From Candidatus Bipolaricaulota bacterium (lineage in GTDB: Bacteria; Bipolaricaulota; Bipolaricaulia; RBG-16-55-9; DRXL01): DNA of 10,589 nt. A program made the position numbers and the translations under genes. Positions 1 to 5,858 of this stretch are shown here, piece after piece. Numbering within the stretch: the first letter of the stretch is position 1; each line of letters begins with the position of its first letter. The notes beneath the pieces are model-generated. The model was not told the DNA's origin. It worked only from the letters and a program-made list of their open reading frames with translations, and searched no databases. The stretch spans positions 1 to 10,589 of the forward strand of contig JAILZC010000010.1 in assembly GCA_023512665.1 (NCBI GenBank), given 5' to 3'.

Positions 1-10
1 GAGCGATCTC

Positions 11-28
11 GCCCCGCGGCGGCGGGGC
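11..28 (-). terminator. GC-rich hairpin after the amino-acid-binding protein gene (possible terminator)
   Basis: A perfect 7-bp inverted repeat, GCCCCGC and GCGGGGC with a 4-nt loop, begins 15 nt beyond the stop codon of the minus-strand binding-protein gene. No T-run follows it in the direction of transcription, so it is not a canonical intrinsic terminator. It could equally be an intercistronic hairpin that protects the mRNA of the binding protein from decay before membrane-component genes lying outside the window, as is common in ABC importer operons. The stem is seen; the role is inferred. Confidence 0.35.
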
Positions 29-43
29 CAGGCAAGTCGTGCG

Positions 44-1078
44 TCAGCGCACCGGCGGCGCGTACATGATGCCGCCCCGGTTCCACAGCGCGTTGACGCC
101 GCGCGGCAGCGCAAGCGGGGTCTTGGGCCCGACGTTGCGCTCGAAGATCTCGCCGTAGTTACCGACGGCCTTGATCGCGCGCACCATCCAGTCGCGCTCC
201 AGCCCGAGCAGCTTGCCGGTGTCTTCGCTCTTGCCGAGCAGCCGCTGCACGACCGGGTCCTGGCTCTCCGCCAGCATCTTGTCGACGTTGGCCTGCGTGA
301 CGCCGTATTCCTCGGCCTCGATCAGGCCGTAGATCACCCATTTGACGATGGCGAAGAACTCGTCGTCGCCACGGCGCACGACCGGCCCGAGCGGCTCCTT
401 CGAGATGAGCTCGGGCAGGATCACGTGCTCGGCAGGATTCTTCGCCTCCTTGTTGCGCACCGAGGCCAGGCCCGAGGCGTCGGTCGTGTACGCGACGCAG
501 CGGCCGGCGAAATAGGCGCCGGTGGCGGCTTCCACCTTCTCGAACACCACCGGCTTGATGTCCAGCTTGTTGGCGCGCGAGAAGTCGGTCAGGTTCTTCT
601 CGGTCGTGGTGCCGGACTGCACGCACACGGTGGCGCCCTTCAGCTGTTTGGCGCTCTTGATCTTGCTTTTGACCGGCACCATGAAGCCTTGGCCGTCGTA
701 GAAGGTCGTGGGCGCGAAGTTGAAGGGCAACCCCACGTCGCGATCGAGCGTCCACGTCGTGTTGCGGATGAGCACATCAATCTCGCCTGCTTGCAGGGCG
801 GGGAAGCGCGTGGCCGCGGTCACCGGACGGTACTCGACTTTGTTCGGATCATTGAAGATCGCCACGGACAGGGCTTTACAGTAATCAACATCGAAACCGC
901 TATAGTTCCCTTGAGGGTCAACGAACCCAAATCCCGGCACAGCGTTATTCACTCCGCAGATGAGCTTGCCGCGAGCTTGGACCTTGCCCAAGGTCGTCGC
1001 CGGCTGGCCTTGTCCGATGGAGAGCAAGGGGAGCACCAACAACACCACTAACCCGACAGCGAGAATCTTCTTGCGCAT
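44..1078 (-). CDS. aapJ: Periplasmic general L-amino-acid-binding protein of an ABC importer (AapJ/BztA type)
   Basis: This 344-residue protein would capture polar amino acids outside the membrane and deliver them to an AapQMP-type ABC permease. Residues 1 to about 24 form a signal peptide: MRKK, a leucine/valine-rich core, then a small-residue cleavage region. No lipobox cysteine is present. Family signatures are CGVN near residue 41, DVDYCKAL near 64-70, RNTTWTLDRD at 105-114, YDGQGFMV at 127-134, VCVQSGTTTE at 151-160, ISKEPLGPVVRRGDD, AVGNYGEIFERN and the C-terminal ending GGIMYAPPVR. Length is normal for the family. The ATG at 1078 is chosen over an in-frame GTG at 1144 because AAAGGAGGGG lies just upstream of it and because it starts a proper signal peptide. 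The permease and ATPase genes are not in the window; they may follow beyond position 1. Codons for residues 1 to about 79 are clearly less GC-rich than the rest. Confidence 0.93.
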   Translation of the reverse strand: MRKKILAVGLVVLLVLPLLSIGQGQPATTLGKVQARGKLICGVNNAVPGFGFVDPQGNYSGFDVDYCKALSVAIFNDPNKVEYRPVTAATRFPALQAGEIDVLIRNTTWTLDRDVGLPFNFAPTTFYDGQGFMVPVKSKIKSAKQLKGATVCVQSGTTTEKNLTDFSRANKLDIKPVVFEKVEAATGAYFAGRCVAYTTDASGLASVRNKEAKNPAEHVILPELISKEPLGPVVRRGDDEFFAIVKWVIYGLIEAEEYGVTQANVDKMLAESQDPVVQRLLGKSEDTGKLLGLERDWMVRAIKAVGNYGEIFERNVGPKTPLALPRGVNALWNRGGIMYAPPVR

Positions 1079-1188
1079 GTAAACCCCTCCTTTGGGTTTT
1101 GAGTGCTGAGTGACGACTAATGAATGTGCGCGAAGATTGATCACCTCCTTCGGGGGAGATTATAAACCGAGACTCTAGCTGCTGGCAA
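1079..1188 (-). promoter_or_regulatory. Promoter and structured leader of the aapJ-like gene
   Basis: On the minus strand TTGCCA (1188-1183) and TATAAT (1164-1159) are separated by 18 bp, an excellent sigma-70-type promoter. Initiation would fall near 1153-1151, giving a leader of about 73 nt. That leader would begin almost exactly with AAGGAGGTGATC (1150-1139), a 12-nt match to the anti-anti-SD, and ends with a second SD, AAAGGAGGGG, before the ATG at 1078. Each SD-like element lies in the loop of an inverted repeat: CGAAG/CTTCG (1152-1148 with 1135-1131) and AAACCC/GGGTTT (1099-1094 with 1086-1081). CACTCA is repeated with a 7-nt period between them. Confidence 0.7.
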
Positions 1189-1198
1189 CTGTGCACCC

Positions 1199-1227
1199 TT
1201 GCAGAGTGCCCCGCTCTGCGGCATAAT
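1199..1227 (+). promoter_or_regulatory. Promoter for the MFS-lepB-PPC cluster with a palindrome in the spacer
   Basis: TTGCAG (1199-1204) and CATAAT (1222-1227) are separated by 17 bp, a plausible sigma-70-type promoter firing rightward with a leader of about 40 nt to the ATG at 1275. The spacer holds the inverted repeat GCAGAG / CTCTGC (1201-1206 and 1214-1219, 7-nt loop), which would suit a repressor operator overlapping the -35 element. The -35 match is modest at three of six bases. The promoter lies back to back with the minus-strand promoter at 1159-1188. Confidence 0.5.
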
Positions 1228-1274
1228 CTCTTTGGTGATTCTGCCAAGATGAGTTTGATGAGGGCGGTGCGCTT

Positions 1275-2387
1275 ATGAGGGCCCGCCTTGCTAATTTTCT
1301 CGCAACGACAGCTGCGACCATCGCTGGGACGTTCATCCCGCTCTATGCCCATCAGCTGGGCGCGGACGACGTCGGCGTGGGGCTGCTCGCGGCCTTGAGC
1401 GCCCTGACTGTCACGGTCGCGGGCTTGCTCGCTGGGCGTGCTGCCGATCGCTACGGCACCCGGCAGTTTATCGTTTTAGGACTTTTGGCTTCGGCGATCT
1501 CCACGCTCTTACAGGTCTTTGCGTTTGACTTTGTCTCGCTCGTTTTGCTCAGAGCTATGAATGGGATCGCTCTGGGCGTCTATCCCGCGGCGCTCATCTC
1601 CCACGTCCAAGCGTCCAAGGAGCGCCTGGGGCAGTTTTCGGCGTTTGGGTCATTGGGCTGGACTGCGGGAGCCTTGCTCGCCGGGACAATCGCGACGTAC
1701 TTCACGATACGCGGGACGTTCGTCGCGGCGTCTCTGCTGTTTTTTATAGCATATCTGTTAGCGCTGCGATTTGGCGTGCGCCTGCCAGACCCCGCTCCCG
1801 AAAAGCCGGCGTCGCTGTGGGAGGTCTTTCTGCGGCATCGCTCGACGTTCATCTCCGTGCTGATCCGCCATGTTGGGGCTCATATGCTCTGGGCCTTCTG
1901 GCCGCTTTTTTTGCAGCAGCTTGGGGCGGACTACTTCTGGATCGGCATGACGTCGGCGATCAACAGCGGGACGCAGTTTCTCGTGATGTACTTTCTCACA
2001 GACCGAGCATGGAGCACGGGGATGCTTCGGTTGGGCTTATTGCTGTCGAGTGTCACGTTCATGACATTCGCGCTCGCCCCCAATTTCTGGTGGATTCTGC
2101 CGACACAGATACTGTTGGGCATCTCGTGGGCATTTCTCTATGTGGGGGGCTTGCGCGCAGCGACCGAGAACCATCCCAACCCCGGCGCAGCGTCGGCGAT
2201 CTTTACGGGAGTATTGAACATCTCGATGGTCATCGGGCCGGCTCTGGGGGCGGCGCTCGTGCCCCTCGGCGGGTATTATATGCTCATCTATGTCGGGGCA
2301 GCCCTGGCGTTCGTAGCGTTTCTCTACCGGCACATCAGTTTAGTCCGAGCTCGCGCTTGCAGAGCCTCTTCAAGCTTGCTATCCTAA
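1275..2387 (+). CDS. Major facilitator superfamily transporter
   Basis: This is a 370-residue integral membrane protein made mostly of hydrophobic helices. It has the MFS loop 2-3 signature near residues 50-64, in the form [15 protein letters not shown], which matches the GxxxDRxGxR motif A. Size and helix pattern suit 11 to 12 membrane spans. The second half begins after a polar stretch near residues 170-185 that should be the central cytoplasmic loop. The substrate cannot be read from sequence; sugar or drug efflux families are possible. The ATG at 1275 has GAGGG about 10 nt upstream. It is the first gene of a plus-strand cluster and stops 4 nt before lepB, so it is probably co-transcribed with it. 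The last residues, after LYRHISLV, form a short cytoplasmic tail. Confidence 0.88.
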   Translation: MRARLANFLATTAATIAGTFIPLYAHQLGADDVGVGLLAALSALTVTVAGLLAGRAADRYGTRQFIVLGLLASAISTLLQVFAFDFVSLVLLRAMNGIALGVYPAALISHVQASKERLGQFSAFGSLGWTAGALLAGTIATYFTIRGTFVAASLLFFIAYLLALRFGVRLPDPAPEKPASLWEVFLRHRSTFISVLIRHVGAHMLWAFWPLFLQQLGADYFWIGMTSAINSGTQFLVMYFLTDRAWSTGMLRLGLLLSSVTFMTFALAPNFWWILPTQILLGISWAFLYVGGLRAATENHPNPGAASAIFTGVLNISMVIGPALGAALVPLGGYYMLIYVGAALAFVAFLYRHISLVRARACRASSSLLS

Positions 2388-2407
2388 AGCTATGTTCGAT
2401 CCTAAAG
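2381..2407 (+). repeat. 9-bp direct repeat straddling the lepB start
   Basis: ATCCTAAAG occurs at 2381-2389 and again at 2399-2407, with an 18-bp period. The first copy contains the MFS stop codon; the second lies at codons 3 to 6 of lepB. No clear SD lies before lepB, so the initiation region may rely on coupling. The repeat may be a chance or slippage product. Confidence 0.4.
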
Positions 2408-3084
2408 AGAACCACGATATACCGAGCACATCCTCGGAAATAGCTTCAGAGGACCCTGTGGTCGTGTCACGCAAGCCCTGGCTCTCGCGGCTCCTCAACA
2501 GTGTCGGCGTGCCCACCAGCCCGGCTGTCGATTGGCTGCTCGACTGGGTCGGCGTCTTGGGGGTCGCGGTGCTCATCACGCTGGTCACGGTCAACTACGC
2601 CGTGGCGCGCGTCTACGTGCCTACGGGTTCGATGGAGCCGACGATCATGCCCGGGGATAGCTTCTTTGTAGACATGCTGACGTATCACTTCCGCAAGCCT
2701 GCGCCGGGGGATATTATAGTCTTCTGGCGGTGTGATGGGGGCAAGTGCGATCGCTTGGTGAAGAGGCTCATTGCTACAGGCCCGGCGACCGTGGAGATTC
2801 GCGACTGCATCGCATATGTGAACGGCCAGCCCCTGACGAGCGCTGCTTTTAACCATCCGGGCCATCCCGACCCTCGGCGTAACTGTTACTCTTCCACAGG
2901 GCAGGAGAGCTGGGAGGTGCCCGAAGGGTTCTACTTCGTGCTGGGAGACAACACTCACAACAGCTACGACAGTCGCTATTGGGGGCCATTCCCGGAGAAG
3001 GACTTTATCGGAGAGCCGTTCTTGAGGGTGTGGCCCTTCACGAGAATTGGCTTTATGAACGGCTACTTCTGGAGTGCCAAGTAG
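2392..3084 (+). CDS. lepB: Signal peptidase I
   Basis: This membrane-bound serine protease (230 aa) cuts signal peptides from exported proteins, acting outside the cytoplasmic membrane. A polar N-terminal tail of about 45 residues precedes one transmembrane helix at about 48-70. It is followed by box B with the nucleophile in TGSMEPT (Ser80) and by box D with the general base in DRLVKRLIA (Lys124). Box E follows as [14 protein letters not shown] at 185-198. All catalytic boxes are intact and the length is normal for a short LepB. Four cysteines in the periplasmic domain (114, 119, 139, 165) could form disulfides. It begins 4 nt after the MFS stop and ends 2 nt before the PPC gene, so it is in the middle of a tight cluster. 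No strong SD is visible, which points to translational coupling. The N-terminal extension is longer and more polar than in E. coli-type enzymes with two helices. Confidence 0.95.
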   Translation: MFDPKENHDIPSTSSEIASEDPVVVSRKPWLSRLLNSVGVPTSPAVDWLLDWVGVLGVAVLITLVTVNYAVARVYVPTGSMEPTIMPGDSFFVDMLTYHFRKPAPGDIIVFWRCDGGKCDRLVKRLIATGPATVEIRDCIAYVNGQPLTSAAFNHPGHPDPRRNCYSSTGQESWEVPEGFYFVLGDNTHNSYDSRYWGPFPEKDFIGEPFLRVWPFTRIGFMNGYFWSAK

Positions 3085-3086
3085 CT

Positions 3087-3560
3087 ATGCTTGTCGTCAA
3101 GTCTGGGCTAGATATTATCGTGCGGTTGCAGCCAGGGGAGGACTTTTTTGAATCTTTGGGCTCGCTGAACCTGACGGCAGGGGTGTTGGTGGGCGGGATC
3201 GGGATGCTTCGCGACGTCACGCTGGCGTTTTGGACGGGGAAAGAATATAAAGAGCACAGAGTGCCTGGGCCAGCGGAGCTGCTGTCGCTTCAAGGGAATT
3301 TTTCTCTGAGGGAGGGCAAGTCGCACATTCACTGTCACGCTGTATTGGGGCTTGAGGACGGCTCGACGGTGGGCGGGCACCTCTCCAGAGCGACCGTGCA
3401 CGAGACAAACGAAATCTATATCAAAAAGCTTGTGGGAATCGTGATGGAGCGCAAGCTGGAGCCCAGCGGGCTGTGGGGGCTCTATCCCAGAGTAGGGATA
3501 GAGTGGGTTTCACAGATCCTCACGAAACTGGTTCCAAGACGCCGATTTGGAAAGCCTTGA
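3087..3560 (+). CDS. PPC domain (DUF296) protein
   Basis: The product is a small protein (157 aa) of the plants-and-prokaryotes-conserved fold, which forms trimers in solved structures. The family hallmark is visible: KSHIHCHAVLGLEDG followed by GGHL, giving a histidine cluster at His80, His82 and His84 and the loop Gly96-Gly97-His98. Upstream, RLQPGEDF and AGVLVGGIGMLRDVTLAFW match the start of the domain. Plant members carry AT-hooks and bind DNA; this one has none, and bacterial members have no settled role. A metal- or ligand-binding function is often suggested. The ATG at 3087 is used because it lies 2 nt after the lepB stop and starts directly at the domain; longer readings would run inside lepB. 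The last 41 bp overlap the convergent DUF2283 gene. The basic tail, PRRRFGKP, extends past the domain. Confidence 0.85.
   Translation: MLVVKSGLDIIVRLQPGEDFFESLGSLNLTAGVLVGGIGMLRDVTLAFWTGKEYKEHRVPGPAELLSLQGNFSLREGKSHIHCHAVLGLEDGSTVGGHLSRATVHETNEIYIKKLVGIVMERKLEPSGLWGLYPRVGIEWVSQILTKLVPRRRFGKP
3480..3503 (-). terminator. Perfect 9-bp hairpin inside the PPC gene, downstream of the DUF2283 stop
   Basis: CTCTATCCC and GGGATAGAG form a perfect 9-bp inverted repeat with a 6-nt loop. It starts 16 nt past the stop codon of the minus-strand DUF2283 gene, where a terminator would be expected, yet it is embedded in PPC codons about 131-139. A C-run rather than a T-run follows on the minus strand, so termination would be non-canonical or the hairpin would only protect the 3' end. 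Confidence 0.4.
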
Positions 3561-3741
3561 GCGCATCGCTTGGCACCCTGGTTGTGACATCGAGCACTTC
3601 AATCCCGTAGAGACGGCCATCGTGGTCATAATCGAGGAGAATCCCGGGTTGAATCTCTTCGGTGCGTGCTACTTTCCCTTCCCCATCTTCGCCAAAGCGA
3701 ATATACAGGGCGTCAGCTTGCTTAGAGTAAGTGACTTGCAT
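3520..3741 (-). CDS. DUF2283 family protein, putative antitoxin-like partner
   Basis: This 73-residue protein matches the DUF2283 pattern closely: a start of the type xVTYSKQADALYIRF, then the acidic stretch GKVARTEEIQPGILLDYDHDGRLYGIEVLDVT. This is the full length for the family. The role is not established. Genes of this family often lie next to DUF4258 genes, as here, and such pairs are commonly treated as putative toxin-antitoxin modules. The ATG at 3741 lies 2 nt after the DUF4258 stop and has a strong SD, GGAGGAG at 3754-3748, with 6-nt spacing. It is therefore likely made in higher amounts than its upstream partner, which would fit an antitoxin. The 3' end overlaps the PPC gene by 41 bp on the opposite strand. 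Confidence 0.85.
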   Translation of the reverse strand: MQVTYSKQADALYIRFGEDGEGKVARTEEIQPGILLDYDHDGRLYGIEVLDVTTRVPSDALKAFQIGVLEPVS

Positions 3742-3743
3742 AG

Positions 3744-3974
3744 TTAGCTCCTCCAGTAGACTGTTCTCACATAAAACTCGTTAGGGTGTAGCTCAAAGGC
3801 CACGGCGAGTCGTCTACCGCTAATATCAGTCTCTCGCACCAGCGTTCCTGGCGTTGTCCCTGGCCGTTCGAGAATTGGGTGCCGCAGGGCTTGTTCAACC
3901 ATGTCCTCGCTGATACCACGTTGCCGCATGCGCATTCGGGCATGAGGATCATAGCGGATCACCGGCTTTGCCAT
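3744..3974 (-). CDS. DUF4258 family protein, putative toxin of a TA-like pair
   Basis: The product is a small basic protein of 76 residues with the DUF4258 signature near its N-terminus: DPHARMRMRQRGIS (residues 9-22), followed by MVEQALRHP. The C-terminal beta-strand segment is RLAVAFELHPNEFYVRTVYW. The conserved His and Arg residues of the first helix resemble those of small RelE/BrnT-like RNase toxins, and DUF4258 has been proposed to share that fold. I treat this as a hypothesis. It starts 28 nt after the dehydrogenase stop without a clear SD, and is followed 2 nt later by the DUF2283 gene. The order of toxin-like then antitoxin-like gene is reversed relative to vapBC, as in higBA-type modules. 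The 28-nt gap shows no convincing promoter, so it may be read from the vapBC/dehydrogenase transcript. Confidence 0.82.
   Translation of the reverse strand: MAKPVIRYDPHARMRMRQRGISEDMVEQALRHPILERPGTTPGTLVRETDISGRRLAVAFELHPNEFYVRTVYWRS
3748..3754 (-). promoter_or_regulatory. Strong ribosome binding site for the DUF2283 gene
   Basis: GGAGGAG lies inside the last codons of the DUF4258 gene, 6 nt before the DUF2283 ATG. The upstream DUF4258 gene has no comparable site, so the two partners may be translated at different rates. Confidence 0.75.
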
Positions 3975-4002
3975 GATCGTTGGCTGGGCACTGTTAGCTT
4001 TA

Positions 4003-5145
4003 TTAGTGTATCATGGCTGGTGGAGTGATGCAAACTTTATAGTTTATGCTTCTCTTCTTTTGATACTCCAACACGGCGTGGAAGCACTGCTCATCAGCCC
4101 CGATATACTCTGGCGGGATGATGCCCTTCTGCGTGAAGAGCCCTTCGAGCACGAGCGTCGCTACCGCCGTGCACGTGTAGCCCGTCGTGCGCGCCATCGA
4201 AGAGATTTTGCGCTCGGAGTCGAAGCGATCGAACAGCTCATAGATATATTCTTTGCGTTGCCCATTCTCTGTGCCCCGGATCGTCACGCGCATCACGGTA
4301 AATTCTGGCTCGTCGGGCTCAAGCCGCCACTTGGGGAAGAGCAGCTTGGCCGTCACGTCCAAGGGGCGAATTTGTGCGCCATTGATCTCGATAGGGTCTT
4401 TGCTGAAGAACCCCGTTTCCTGAAGCACTCTGATATATTCGCTGTGCCCTGGGTAGCGCAGAGTCTTCTCGCGCATGGTGGGAATCTTCATAGTTTTGAG
4501 TAGGGTTCTCAAGCCGTCGGTGTTGAACGCTTCTAGAGTGCCGATCTCGTCAAACTCGATATACTCTAAATCAGAGAGCGCCTCGCGGACGACGAGCTTT
4601 CCCTCTACGATAAGGCGCGCTGGTCTCGTATATTCTTCGATAACGTCAATGGGCGAGAACGGCGCTTTGTACTGATAGGGCCACGTTCGCTTCACGGGCA
4701 TCCCGCCCACCACGCACTCGTAGCTCTCCACGGCCATCCTTGCATTGTGATAGCCCAAGAGAATATTGCACATCCCAGGGGCGACGCCACAGTCAACGAC
4801 CGCCGTGACGTTCTTTTGTTTAGCGAGCTCGTCGAGCTCAAACGGGTCTTCAGCGAAGAACGAGATGTCTACGATATTTCTTCCACTCTCGATAACCGTC
4901 TTGAGAGTTTGAAACCCCAAAAATCCCGGCACAGCCCCGATCACAAGATCGTGCTCTGCGACGAGCTTTTTGATAGTTTCGACCTGAGAGAGATCGGCTG
5001 TGATCGTGTGTATGGGGGCTTCTTCGCGCAGCCGCGCGAGCCTCTGCTCGTCCACGTCCACGGCCGTAACGGCATAGCGAGGCGCGAGATCTAAGGCGAT
5101 GGCCCGCCCGACCATGCCCGCACCCAGAACGATCACGCGCTTCAT
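4003..5145 (-). CDS. Saccharopine-dehydrogenase-family oxidoreductase, lysine-6-dehydrogenase-like
   Basis: The 380-residue protein begins with a Rossmann nucleotide-binding motif, VIVLGAGMVGRA (GxGxxG at residues 8-13), and Asp30 at the end of beta-2, which favours NAD over NADP. DCGVAPGMCNILLGY at 118-132 is typical of this family. GTLEAFNTDG (202-211), the RYPGHSEYIR segment and MARTTGYT near 317-324 match bacterial L-lysine 6-dehydrogenases from memory, which oxidise lysine to allysine with NAD+ and release ammonia. Plain saccharopine dehydrogenase or another amine dehydrogenase remains possible. No lysine-pathway gene is next to it. Its ATG overlaps the vapC stop as ATGA, with no clear SD, so translation is probably coupled to the toxin gene. 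The C-terminal end, from about residue 358 onward, carries a short polar tail. Confidence is high for the family and moderate for the substrate. Confidence 0.85.
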   Translation of the reverse strand: MKRVIVLGAGMVGRAIALDLAPRYAVTAVDVDEQRLARLREEAPIHTITADLSQVETIKKLVAEHDLVIGAVPGFLGFQTLKTVIESGRNIVDISFFAEDPFELDELAKQKNVTAVVDCGVAPGMCNILLGYHNARMAVESYECVVGGMPVKRTWPYQYKAPFSPIDVIEEYTRPARLIVEGKLVVREALSDLEYIEFDEIGTLEAFNTDGLRTLLKTMKIPTMREKTLRYPGHSEYIRVLQETGFFSKDPIEINGAQIRPLDVTAKLLFPKWRLEPDEPEFTVMRVTIRGTENGQRKEYIYELFDRFDSERKISSMARTTGYTCTAVATLVLEGLFTQKGIIPPEYIGADEQCFHAVLEYQKKRSINYKVCITPPAMIH

Positions 5146-5573
5146 AGTTGTTGAAGAGGATTCAGCCAGCGCACCTGAGGAAAACGAGCAAAGTCTCCAT
5201 CGGTGCTACATAAGATTAAGTTATGTTCAATAGCCAACGCTGCTAGGTGTGCATCAGGGATGAGAGTGGGATGATCTACTACCTTGCGCAGAAGCTCTCT
5301 TAGGATTTGAGAGTGGCTCTCAGTGGGTTGAGGAATCCATACAGAGGGCAGGGCCAACCATTCTTCGACACGGCTCCAGGCTTCCGTGATAGACACAGGA
5401 CGTTCAAAGATACGGGGGTTGGTCACCAATCGCATAAATGCTAGCAGGGATGGCCACGGAAGTCCCACACGAGACTCATTGAGTTGCTCCTCCAGCCAGC
5501 GCCGTGCTGCTTCATGATGGGGGAGCGTCGGCACATGGGCATAGATCAAAATATTTGCGTCGATGAGGATCAT
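5142..5573 (-). CDS. vapC: PIN-domain toxin, VapC type
   Basis: This 143-residue PIN-domain protein should be a Mg2+-dependent endoribonuclease that cleaves tRNA or rRNA when not bound by its antitoxin. Visible active-site acids are Asp5 in MILIDANILIYA, Asp107 in LIPDAHLAALA and Asp125/Asp127 in CSTDGDFARF. The second acidic position of many PIN proteins, a Glu around residues 40-46, is not obvious: the stretch reads LPWPSLLAFMRLVTNPRIF. I recall the LLAF.RLVTNPR form as usual in one VapC subgroup, so it need not mean loss of activity. The ATG overlaps the vapB stop in TGATG, and the stop overlaps the next gene as ATGA. It is therefore coupled on both sides. Length is normal for the family. 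Confidence 0.92.
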   Translation of the reverse strand: MILIDANILIYAHVPTLPHHEAARRWLEEQLNESRVGLPWPSLLAFMRLVTNPRIFERPVSITEAWSRVEEWLALPSVWIPQPTESHSQILRELLRKVVDHPTLIPDAHLAALAIEHNLILCSTDGDFARFPQVRWLNPLQQL

Positions 5574-5818
5574 CAGAACGCCTCGCCCTCAGCGATCGCC
5601 AAAGCCTCGGCGACATTGTCTAGGGAGTCCACAAGGCAACGTCCCACAATAAGGGGGCGCACTTTGTAAGCACACTCCATGTGAGGGGGCTTTTCCAACT
5701 GAGAAAGACCTTTACGGAGGGCCGCATTGATCAGTTCCTTCAAGGGCTTCTTGGAAGATGCACGAAGCCGCTTGAGAAGCGCTGCTACGTCATCATCTAG
5801 AGTAATCGTTGTGCGCAT
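5573..5818 (-). CDS. vapB: Ribbon-helix-helix antitoxin, VapB type
   Basis: This 81-residue antitoxin would bind and neutralise the adjacent VapC and repress its own promoter. The N-terminal beta-strand MRTTITLDDDVAALLKRL followed by two helices (to about residue 45) is a ribbon-helix-helix DNA-binding domain. The rest, including the acidic tail EALAIAEGEAF, should wrap around the toxin. The gene is intact, precedes vapC, and its stop overlaps the vapC start by one base, the standard arrangement. The ATG at 5818 has little SD, and only 7 nt separate it from the putative -10 box, so the mRNA may be nearly leaderless. It begins 40 nt after the fmt stop. Confidence 0.92.
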   Translation of the reverse strand: MRTTITLDDDVAALLKRLRASSKKPLKELINAALRKGLSQLEKPPHMECAYKVRPLIVGRCLVDSLDNVAEALAIAEGEAF

Positions 5819-5819
5819 A

Positions 5820-5854
5820 TATCACACCATACAAAATCTGATACTTTGATGCAA
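5820..5854 (-). promoter_or_regulatory. Putative vapBC promoter and operator
   Basis: On the minus strand TTGCAT (5854-5849) and TATGGT (5831-5826) are 17 bp apart. The inverted repeat TATCA / TGATA (5843-5839 and 5824-5820, 14-nt spacing) spans the -10 box and could be bound by the VapB dimer. The 7-nt distance from the -10 box to the ATG predicts a start at or next to the initiation codon. Hexamer matches are partial, so this is a proposal. Confidence 0.4.
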
Positions 5855-5858
5855 GCCT

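Noticed and set aside
1076..1144. Longer start (GTG at 1144) for the aapJ-like gene
   Set aside because: It adds 22 polar residues before a clear signal peptide, and the GTG lies inside the upstream SD itself. The ATG at 1078 has its own SD.
1139..1150. Plus-strand GATCACCTCCTT equals the 3' end of 16S rRNA
   Set aside because: The match is limited to these 12 nt. No upstream 16S helix 45 or other rRNA sequence is present, so it is not a 16S gene fragment. On the minus strand it reads as an extended Shine-Dalgarno.
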